Assembly (NCBI RefSeq): GCF_016801865.2
Contig: NC_068938.1
Span: 130,104,689-130,168,688 of the forward strand
Reading direction: 5' to 3'
DNA: 64,000 nt
Source of the DNA: Culex pipiens pallens
Taxonomy: Eukaryota > Arthropoda > Insecta > Diptera > Culicidae
The translations under genes and the position numbers were made by a program. Under the pieces are notes generated by a model that was given only the letters and a program-made list of their open reading frames with translations, was not told the origin of the DNA and made no database searches. Positions 33,401 through 45,400 of this stretch are shown piece by piece (positions within the stretch are counted from its first letter, which is position 1; each line of letters opens with the position of its first letter).

Positions 33401-36400
33401 GGAAGTCCACAGATGAACTAGATACTTTGGCCGTAACTACATGTACTCCAACTTATAATGAAATCACAGTAGTACCTATTGGTTCCGCGACCTTCGCGAA
33501 CTGAACATACTAGAACTATCATGGATAACCTGTAGAACACCCAAACTCAGTACTAAGGGATTAAGAGACCTCGATCACGCCATAGAAGGTGTAATCACCT
33601 TGCTCGTAGATCATTTTGGCTAAAACCATCATGCTGTTCTGCTAATCGGCTCTGACTCGTCCAAGCTATCAGATCTACTCCTCAAGCCATGAACCACCCC
33701 AGTCGGCGATTGTCAGTCAAGGTTGCTGAACCAACTCACTGTTCCATTCCGGAGCGCCGCCGCTACCCAGAACACTGATAACCTTAATGTGCCGGCGAGA
33801 ATCAATTTCTGGGTGGTCCTCGCGGGACTTTCCGCCAATTAATGGCACCCCCCCAACCAATAAAGGCACAACCCCTATTTTGCAAGCGGGGACAGGAGGG
33901 TGTGCCGAGGTTCCCGTACGCGGTCCGACGAGACAACTTTGGTTGGCCAACCTCCAGCCGGGTCGTGCTCATCAACATTCCGGCCACGTCCCAGACTAGC
34001 GCTGCGCTGCGGAGGTAATGTCATTTTGTAGTGTTTTTTTTTTATGGTTCGTAATTTCGACCATAGCTCTGTGCCTGATACAATTATCAGCGCGGAGTTG
34101 TCTGGCAACAGCTGTGGACAGCGGGGAAAAACAACAGTTTTATAAAACTGTGCTGAGCGATAGAAAGAGGACCGGTGCTTGCAATGTAGGTACTCAATGG
34201 ACACATTCGTAATCTCTCATTCATGATCGTGGCGCGAGCGCGTGCGTTTTTCATTCATGGCGAGGATCGTGTCGTCGGTTTTCATTGAGGCGCGCTGCGC
34301 GCGATGACCCGCGGAAGTTGGTTGGAAGGGGTTAGTTAAACATTCTAAACATAACTTGAAGTTTTGGTTTGGGAGAAGGTGTAGCTACAATCAGGGTTGT
34401 TACGGACGGCGCGGATCGCGCGGATGGCGCGGATGGCGCGTATCGCGCGGATCTGGCGCGGATTTGCTGGCTAATTTTGTTCAGGCGCGGATTTCGCGCG
34501 GATAGCAATTTTCATAAATAAAATAAATGAGAACGATAGAATTTCTTTCAAGTTACAAAGGAAAATATTATAAGCAATTAAATAAGTTCTATCTTTTTCT
34601 TTGAGTGCAAAAACATCAATTTCTAAGAAGTTTTTAATGAAGAAAATTTTCTTCTGAAAATTATTCATTGTTTTTTTTTCTTAATACGAATCTTCAAAAT
34701 AATCTTCAAGAAGCGTTTATTTTTAAAAATGTATTGAGATTTCTTATATAAATTTTACATAACATTACGAATCATAGTTTTTGTTAACAATTGCTGACCT
34801 GGTTTAAATATTTTTCTACAATTATTCACGTAATACATTTAATTTTTATCTTCTGACTCATATTTTAAACTTTTTCCAAAGATTTAAACATAAGGATGTA
34901 CATAAATGATTCTTAGGGTATGTTCCGGATTGGATTTAACCCTTAGATTTTTTTTGTTCGGTACAGGCTTCCAAAGTTTCCAAGGCATTTTTTAATATAG
35001 CAAACAATAAATATTGTGCGATAATATTAATTACAATTTCATAATTTCAAAATTCGAAAAATTGCAGAATTTCATAAAGCTTTAGATCTTTTAGATTTTT
35101 TAAGTTTTTACAATCTTAAATTTAAATTTTGAAATTTGTGGTTTATTAAAAATTGAAAGATTCTGTTGTCACTCTGATTTAGGTAGAATTGGTTCTACTC
35201 CCAATTATCAAAACATGACGAAATCCACTTAGCAATCTGCTAAAATCTCTGTCTAAAATTGAAAATTTCAGAATTTACATATTCAATTAAACAAAAAAAT
35301 ATAGAATTCATAAATTGAAATTGCCAAAACTTGCAAACTCAAAAACGCAAAAAGAAATATGAATTCTCTCATTGAAAAATTACAAAAAAATTAACATGGA
35401 TTTTTTTAATTCTTAAATTCTTATTTTTTAAAGAAAGTTCTCAAGTTCTAAATTATAAAATTATAAAATTATTAAATTATTAAATTATTAAATTATTAAA
35501 TTAATAAATTATTAAATTATTAAATTATTAAATTATTAAATTATTAAATTATTAAATTATTAAATTATTAAATTATTAAATTATTAAATTATTAAATTAT
35601 TAAATTATTAAATTATTAAATTATTAAATTATTAAATTATTAAATTATTTAATTATTAAATTATTAAATTATTAAATTATTAAATTATTAAATTATTAAA
35701 TTATTAAATTATTAAATTATTAAATTATTAAATTATTAAATTATTAAATTATTAAATTATTAAATTATTAAATTATTAAATTATTAAATTATTAAATTAT
35801 TAAATTATTAAATTATTAAATTATTAAATTATTAAATTATTAAATTATTAAATTATTAAATTATTAAATTATTAAATTATTAAATTATTAAATTATTAAA
35901 TTATTAAATTATTAAATTATTAAATTATTAAATTATTAAATTATTAAATTATTAAATTATTAAATTATTAAATTATTAAATTATAAAATTATAAAATTAT
36001 AAAATTATAAAATTATAAAATTATAAAATTATAAAATTATAAAATTATAAAATTATAAAATTATAAAATTATAAAATTATAAAATTATAAAATCATAAAA
36101 TTATTAAATTATTAAATTATTAAATTATTAAATTATTAAATTATTAAATTATTAAATTATTAAATTATTAAATTATTAAATTATTAAATTATTAAATTAT
36201 TAAATTATAAAATTATTAAATTATTAAATTATTAAATTATTAAATTATTAAATTATTAAATTATTAAATTATTAAATTATTAAATTATTAAATTATTAAA
36301 TTATTAAATTATTAAATTATTAAATTATTAAATTATTAAATTATTAAATTATTAAATTATTAAATTATTAAATTATTAAATTATTAAATTATTAAATTAT

Positions 36401-39400
36401 TAAATTATTAAATTATTAAATTATTAAATTATTAAATTATTAAATTATTAAATTATTAAATTATTAAATTATTAAATTATTAAATTGTTAGATTATTAAA
36501 TTATTAAATTATTGTTTTTTGCCATTTTCTTAGTTCGAATCATTTTCGGAGTCATATTTTAGTTTAGAGAAATTTAGAGAAGAAAATATAATAAAATGAG
36601 AATTATCAAGTACAAAATCTCTAGATTTTATAATTTGGTAATTTATTTTAGGGTTTTAATTTTTTTTAATTTTTGAATTTAATTTTTTTCCTGAATTTGT
36701 TTTTAAAGCAACGATATTTAAAGTGTTACAAAAAATGCTAATGTTGTTGCAGAAATGGCAGAAAAGGTTCCACTTGGTGCAGGTGGGATATGAATCCACA
36801 ACTGATCAACGGATCAGTAATGCTTTCTGTATTATACTTTTTTCGTTTAAAATTTCATTCATTATGTTACTCTCTTCTATGTTTGTCGCGATTTTTTTTT
36901 ATATGGCGCGGATTACGCGCGGATTGGGGTTTGGGGTCGGCGCGGATCTGGCGCGGATTTTTTTTCGACCTTTCCGTAACAACCCTGTACAATAGAAATG
37001 ATCAGTTGACACTGTTCGTTTTCATGCTTATTCTACAGGAGCTGAATGTAACGTGTGACTCTTGTTGTCAGACGATCGCCAGTGGATCAACGGATCACAT
37101 CCGTAACCTTTCAGAATCCGTCAAAATTTCACTGACAACTCAATAACATTTGTGTAAATATCACTCTGATGTGAGTGCTGTTACCCCAAATCTGACATTT
37201 GTCTCACTTACTTATTTTTGAGTAAGACCGATTTGGCGTCACACCGAATCGAGCTTATTAAGCTTTACAGCTATCATCTGGTTGGCGCTCGGAAGATCGT
37301 AAATCCGTACAAATTTGGCAATTGTTCCAGAACCTTCTACCGCGACCAATCAACGCGCAATTCACGTCCCATGCTAACTCATCGCACCACCCCAAAAATG
37401 AGAATCTTACGCGGGTTTCCCCCGTTACTAAAACTTGGTCACAGGTCTAACCTTTGTTTCTCGGTAGCCGCGTCAGCCGACGACGTGCCCGGCATTCCAA
37501 CACGGGCCCACTTCCGCCCTCGGCCACATTACTGTTTCCTCTTTCCCACACTACTGGGCGGACATTCCGCGCGCGTGATCGAGAGACAGTTCGGGGAACG
37601 GGAACCAGAGAAAGCGCTGCTTGTTATCTGCTGGAAATGTTTACCCATAGTTTACCTATATTTTGTGTTGGTTTCATAGAGCGTGTAACTGTCATAACTT
37701 GACAGTTGACAGCCTGCCATATTTGACAGCTTACTTGTGATAACGCAAAGTTTTACTTCAAATTGTCAAAATGATTCTTCTTCGCAAAATGAGTAAAAAC
37801 TACCCGTTTGTTGGTAGAGACAAATTTTTTGAGGTTTCAAAGTTTTTGAGGTTATCTGAATGTAAAGCTAACCAACTTTAAATGACCTCTGCACTATCAG
37901 TGTTTCCCGTCTGACAATCCGTGCTCTAATCCAGCGCAAACTCCGCCTGTGTGGCCTCGGACTACCGACATCTACATTAGAAGACCTCGGCGGGGGCACT
38001 TCCTCCCTTAGACAACCGGCCGGCCGGCCAGTACCATTTCGCATATAGGTCAAGAGTGGCCGGTCTCTGGGTGGTCTGACTCCGATCCCCAGGGTGGTGG
38101 TGCGCAAAATACTCCCTGCGGTTTGTTGATGGATTTTTCGTCTTTTCTTGCCTCATTCGGGAACGGTTTTCGTTTTGTGTGCAAGTGAGCGGTATCACGA
38201 AATCGTAGGGAATGAAGTTATTTCGGGCCTGAAATTTGAAGCTGTGCTACCGGAACGAATCGCGGACGGGATTGGTTCCGGTAGGAAACTCGAGTTTAGG
38301 GGAATGCCTGGGATTGACGATTGAAACATCAGGCAGAAAGTAGGACTTGGCAAAACTTTAGTTTTAGAGATTGCAAACCGACGTTTCGACGCACTTTGCG
38401 TCTTCATCAGGGTTCGAAAACTGTTCTTTTCTCATTTACGACCTGTATTTACCACAATGTTTGTCTGTATCATTCGAAAAACTCCAATTAGTTCAACTGG
38501 TCTACGGTCTAGCCGTGCGTACGTGATCAATTGACTCAGCGAGACCCCGCGGACCCATCCAATTGAGCGTCCCCGCCATCACACTCCAGTCTGAAAACCA
38601 AACAATTTGGCCAGATATTGGCTCAGCAAACTCGTCGTCGGCATCATTGAGACTGTGTCAACAGCGCAGAGAAAAAAAAGAGTCTCATTTGTGTTATCTA
38701 AATTCTACCATCTCATAAATTGCTACCGGATTTCTTCATCTCAAATATGTGTGTTTTCGTTTGCCGGTCTCCGGTTTGTTTGATTTCGGTATCATCCGGC
38801 TCGTTTCAGCCGCCGAACCGTTTTTTGACTTCATCCATCAGCGTTAAACGGCGACACGGTGAAAAAAGTTTGGGTGAAGTTCAACTAAAACCTTACTAAC
38901 TCAGGTTTCGTGTGAAACAGACCTTCTCAAAATTGAGTTCTGAGGCAAATGTCAGATTGGGTTAAATTTCAGATGTGGTGATGAACTTTCACTAAAAATA
39001 AAGTGTTATTTTTCCTCAGTGTCCCTCTGTAAACAAATCACGCACATAATCCCGCAGATTCCGCGCGCGCTTATGAAGCGATCTGTGCGTTTTTTATAAC
39101 TCGTGGTTGGTTTATTTAAACTTTGCGGATATTTATGTTTACTTTAGCCTTTGTTACGTTACGCGGCACGCGTGTGTGTGTGTTTATCAACGTCGACCAG
39201 GCCCCAAAATGAAGTGATCCCAAAGTCCAAACACATATACACTCAAAGGAAAAAAAATCGTCAACCGACTAACGTCATTCGACGACGCAAAAGTGATCGC
39301 GATGTTTATACCAGGGGTTGGACACTAAGACAGAATATTCAAGCAAAGGTAAACAAAACTGTCAAAATTAAGAAAACAAAAATCCTTCAAGTGGATAAAT

Positions 39401-42400
39401 AGCTGTAAAAATCCTAACAAAATATTTACAATTTTATCAATTTAATTTAGTGTCCTACCCCTAACGCTTATAAATTTATGATCGAGTTCATTATTTATCG
39501 AGAGTAATTCGACATGAGTCGCGTACGACGGAGCCGTCGTCGTCGTCGTCGCCAGTTGTCCCTGGGATGTCGCGTCGCGACGATCTCCGGAGGCACGAGA
39601 ACTGGCTTACGGAAATGGTCGATTTGGCCTTCTCGGGGTGAGAAATGAACCTGAATATATTCTTTATCTACAATCAAACCGATTGACGTAAGGCAGAATT
39701 GACATAACCTCACTTTTCTGCAACCTCAGCAAACGTCAATCCAGTACAAACTTGTTGCTGTCCAGAGGTGATAAGGAAAACGATTCGGCAGCAAACTTGT
39801 ACTGGTTTGACGTTTGCTGAGGTTGCAGAAAAGTGAGTGACTGCGTGCAAATGACAATGATTGTGTTTTCCTGATTTGATACCGAAAATTCAGCTTAAAA
39901 AAATATAAACCGGATAAGAAAGGACTAAATCGGTAAAACCGTTATAATATTTACCTCTCTGACAGTATGGGTGTTGTTATTAGGGTTATATTACTGAACA
40001 GATTGACAGCTGTCAGAATCACGGAACTTTATGCTCGGAAATAGGCGTATCTTGAGATTTAACTGTCAACATCAGTTTGACAACTTAGGAGAAGAGGGGA
40101 GGACACTATAGTAGGTATAGTAGATAGATGATTTGTCAATCAAAGGTAGTTTCATCGATGTCAGAGGATTAACTGATCATTTGGAGTGTACAAAACAAAT
40201 CACTTTTGTCACCATGACTATTAAAAAATCCAGCCCGTTTGACCGACGATTGTCACCAACCGGCAAAATCGGACCACATGTGAAATTCCAACCACATACT
40301 TTAAATTTCACCCCCTTCCCCACCACATCCAAACGATCTCATCCGCCGTCCCATCTTTTAAGCCCCGCACACTTTGGCGGCGGCGGCGCTTATTATGACG
40401 CGCGCGATATTTGTCAACAAAGTGGTGACACACACAGCGCTGCTATCTCCATGTGCGGTCCAACGATTGCGATTTCACGTACGCCACTCTCTTCGCCGAG
40501 AGAAGATCGCGGGTAGTCGTGCCGGTTAGCTCGTCGTTGTCGCAAAAGACCGCCGGCGTCGCAACGTGCCCGAAAAGGTCACTGATCGTCACCGTCGTTC
40601 GACGATTCAGACAATTAATTCTGTACACAAACCGCACAAATCAGCGACGGTGGCAACACCTCTCTAACACTTCAAGAAAATAGGGTGCGATAGGTGGGCA
40701 CGAAGTTTGACAGGAGAGCTAGGGGGGAAGCGCGCTGACAATAGCGACAGTAATAGAAATGCACTGACTATAATTAAAATAAATATTTATTATGTAATTA
40801 TACAGATCTCTCATTGCCTTGGCTTGTTGATGGGGACAGCACAGGAAGGGCCCGCCTCGAAGCTACGTCCTCGCGCGGGGAGATCTTGGAGACCCGGGGG
40901 GGAAGGCAAAGAACTGGAAGTAGTCTACCGCACAGCGAGACAACAACAACACACGAGCCGAGTCAAACGAAGCTGAATGACACGAGAGAATACGACGATC
41001 AAGACGACGACGACCACCAAGATCACATCCGTGGAAGAAGAAAAATGTTTGGTTTATTATAATATTGCTTATATTATTATTGTTATTACTGTGGACGCAC
41101 ACACACAAACCGACTCACGCGGTTGAAGAGCGGGATTTCCTCTCCAGGGAGTGCGGACTCCGCCGTGATCCTCCACCGATCAACCGCCGCGCGCAGCACG
41201 TTGCTGTCCATATTTGGCACAGTGGACCACCCCGGTTCATAATGCTTTCGTTCTGAATTTACTACAATAATAAAGACATTTTCCGCTTGCTATGACTGTG
41301 TGCGTGAAACCAACACCAGCACGATCATCGGAAAACAAGAGAGACGGAGCGGAGAGGATCCTCACCAGTATTGGTAACATCTTAAAATTAAGAGAGAGCG
41401 CGCGATCGTACACGATCCTCTCCCGGCCTACTGCGACTCTGTATTGGTGACTGAAAACGCGTGCGTACGCACACGTTCACCCTCTCTCTGTATTCTCTTG
41501 AAGTTTTTGTTGTTGTTGTTGCCCGAACCGACAACTCAATGATGACGGATGAAGAATACGGTCGTGGGAAGGTGGCGGCAGCTGGAGGACGCGCCGCCGC
41601 TGCGGCAACAGTGCCGATGCGGTAGGTCCGAATATCAGAGATTAAACAACTCCACATATCCGCGCGCGCGCGACCTGCAAGGGTGGTGGAGGGAGGGGGA
41701 AGGCCAACAACAACAACTACGAGAATAATACGGTGATGATGACGCGGGGAAGTGGAGGGGGAGGAGGAGGTCGAAGAAAAAAGGAGAGTAAAACAAGTCG
41801 CGCGTAGTCGTGGATGAAGAGGAATTCGGAAGAGATATGACCGGCCGACCGACTACAAGACACCTAAATTATGTTGTTAGGAGGTTCCTCGGAATCGATC
41901 GGATCGCGGTCGTCGATCGGGGCTGGGAAGAATGCTACGCATCCGGAAGAGATGGGTGAGTTGGGGAGGCGAGTGAACGTTAAGAAGGTATAGAAGATCA
42001 TTCATGCTTGGGATTCAGGCTTGACCTGAAGATCAACCAAGTCCCTGAACGATATCTGTGTCGATACAGAGATCAGTATAGCTTCAAGGGGTCGTCTCAT
42101 CCTTCAGAATATCTACAGGTTTTAGCTGGAACGACACTTCATTCATTTGCCTAAGGATTTTCAGGTCATTCCGCAAGGTTTGACCTTGACATTTTTGCCC
42201 CGTTTCGGGCTACTTTCCCCTCCAAGTAACGGATGATAGCCGGACAGAGGACGCGGAGGAACAACCTTGCCAAGGCTCTCCGGCCAAGCTGGTACACGTA
42301 CCTCCCTGAAGATGCGCGCTCGAGCCACGTTGCGCAGACTCGCGGGGAACCGCGCCGAGGACGGAGGAGGTCGTCGTAATCGAATTCACTCGCGCGGTGT

Positions 42401-45400
42401 GGCGCTTTTGCTTGATTGCGGCGCGGACCCAGTTAACGAACGCGAATCATAATTTAACTGGAAACATGCGGGTCGTGGGGCTCGCCGCGGCTAGAAATGG
42501 CGAGGTGAGTGGGTTTCTCAATCTCCTCGTGGTGGCCACCGCTCTGAAGTCGCGATTGTTGACGGTCGTTGCGGGCTTCCGAGTGGCCCCCGCCGTAAGC
42601 TCCGTGTGCGGTGCTCAAAGCACCGGGGTCGTGCGCGGCCGGCTCTCTTTTCTAAAGAAGTCATTATCGTAGGCAAACGCGGATTGCAATAAAAAGACGC
42701 GGACGGGAGGGAGAGACAAGCGGTGCCGGTCACCTAGCAGGGTGGGTCACGTAACATAGTGAGGTTTGAACAACCATAGGCCGGCTACGAATGTTACGGG
42801 AAAGTGTAATCTACAGCAGAGGTCTCGGAAATTAGGTGAAGTGACACTATGGATTTCCGACGACTGTACGACCTTGCCCAATCGAGGAAGGTACGCCGAT
42901 TGAAAGGAGCAATAATAAAGAAACACAACACAAAACAGTTTCAACCCGGCACTTTGGACGAGTCTCGAGAGCGACGATGAGAAAACTATGATTTCTTAAT
43001 TTACATCGAGAGGAATTAAGTAAATTGAGGAGCGCGCAGCGCGGTGATGAATGAACCTCCACCAGATAGAGCTGTAAGCAGTGGGGGGAAAGGGAGAGAA
43101 CAACAAAACCTCCGACCATAATAACAGATTCGTGGAGCCCGCGTGGATATCTCTATCCCGGGGTCTCTCGAGTCATCCATCACACGGCGCGGAGAGCGAA
43201 CCACGAGCATAAAACGGAGAGCCCGGGCAAAAAACGCTTCAAAACAACCCAAACATCTTAATTATGTTTTATGTCCTCTTTCGGAGTCTCCGCTTTGGAC
43301 TCGAACTTCGCGACAACTGCGCGAGTCAATCGACGGCGGTGGTCGAACTGCGGAATTCGTTCCAGAAGGTCCGCGCCACACCTGGACCGGAACTACCGGA
43401 GTTGGACCCGCGCGGAATGCGCCACCAAACTCCGCTAATCCAACCCAATTTAGCAAGTTCCAATCATGCGTATCAGCCCGGCCCTAAACGATCGCTCAAA
43501 CCCCTAACCACCAGGGAGTTCACCCTAATGGGTCTATAATGTGCCATACCCTCAACTCCAAAACCCCCGGCTCGGGCGCCATTTGTCTGCCATAGCGGGA
43601 AATTTCACCATCGCATCGCAGTTATATCTGGGCCCGGCTGATCTAAATCTGCGCCGCCACCGCCGCGCAGAAAGTGCAAACAAATAAAAACACTGCCCTC
43701 CATTCACCGTGTAGTCAAAGTCTCAGTCGTCGTCGTGGACCGCAAATAAAAACTTCATCGAACCAATAATAATCATCCCCGCACCGGGAGTCCCACCTTC
43801 CCAACCTCACCTCGGCCTGTGTACGTTTTTCCCATTGTAATATCTCAATTTAAACTTTATACTTTTCAATTGAAACATTAGTTTCAGCAGCGTGCGCGCG
43901 CGCCGTGGACTCCGGGAGTTCGGGGCTCAGACCCAGCGCATAAGTCAGGCCTCTCTATCTGTTTCTTTTTATCTGCGGCGTTCGCCGGAGTTGTGGCAAC
44001 TGCGAGGTTGTGTTTTGGGGTTGTGGAAAAGTGGCGGATTTGTTCGAAAAATACGTTTATTAGGCAATTTTTACTTGTTTTGAGTGTTTGTCACAAAAAA
44101 TGATATAAGTTTTGTTCACCGTGTAATGATAACCCATAAAAGCTTTACATCGATAAGCGTGTACAATGAGTGACAGCAAATGAAGAAAGATGTGTTGTTT
44201 TTTTCAACAGCTGTCATATTCCGCTCAATTTGACAGCTGGCAAATTTCACTAAATTCAGTTTGTCGGCTGTCAAATTTCTTAAATATTCGAAAAAGCTGC
44301 CTTTTAGTTTAAATCCTTACTGTTGTTTACACTACCGCTGATCTACACGCACGTTCAAAATCACTCAGTTTTCGTCAAAACCGAACCTACTCAGAAATGA
44401 GTAAAGAGGGCATCTGTCAAATTTGAGTGAATTTCACTCAGATCTGGGTGAATATCACTCAGTTTTCGTGAAATTCTGATTGGAATTCACTCAAATCTGA
44501 CAGATGCCCCCCTTACTCATTTCTGAGTATGTTCGGTTTTGACGAAAACAGTGATTTTGAACGTGCGTGTAGAGTATCTTTTTTGTAAACAAACACTCTG
44601 ACAATGAGAAGATACAAACTGTCTCAGGGTGGATCGTCCCTAGGTTGCCGAAACGAGCAAAAGAGTTGGTTCAAATCAGTTCAATGAGTGCGTTCAAACC
44701 AGGACAGTGGAGTCGGACTTGGAGCCGGCGCTCTTTTTAAGAAACCAGAGTCGGAAGAATTTGAAGTCGGGCTTTTTTTAAGAGCTGAAGTCGATGTTTT
44801 TAAATTTTTAAAAGCCAGAGTCGGCGTCAGATTCCGTCGTAAGGATTTCTGGATTGCGTTCTAGCTAGAGATATTGAGATAATTCAATTTGTTATTTCAA
44901 TTTTGATTCTTTTGTTCTATCGAGTCTTTAAAAAAGTGATTCAAACAGACTCAGTGAGTCAGTTCAAAGCCTTCAAATAGTTAGTTCAAACCATGATTCA
45001 ATCAAACTTGAAGCTGTCAGAAAACTCCTTTCTACACCTCTAAGTGGATCAAACCTCCGCTCACCGTTTTTTACCTCTCCCTCGTGGAACACCGTCGTAG
45101 AGGAGGCTGCATTCGTCGTCGGTTGCGCCATCTCTTGGTGGGTCCCCCCCCCCTCCTCCCTCGTTCCACGGGTGTACCATGTTGTTGTCGTCGTCGTCGT
45201 AGATTACCCCAGGTATCCCACCTCGTCGCCAACTTCACCTCCTCGCAATCCCGCCCCTTCAAACTTCCCGTGAAATAATAACTTTATCTGCGCGCGCGAA
45301 CCGGCAGCCGGGCCGGGGTTCGCCGCCACATAGTTGTTATTTGGTTTTCTCTTTCTTTCGAGGCTCGCCTGCGCCCAAGCTGCCGTTGCGTGTCCGAGCT

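Noticed and set aside
35446..36513. CRISPR-like or regulatory repeat array
   Set aside because: It is an 8-bp perfect tandem satellite without spacers and in a eukaryotic intron.
37218..37679. 153-codon open frame
   Set aside because: It starts in a decayed MITE-like segment and has no recognisable domain; a second frame is open over the same bases.
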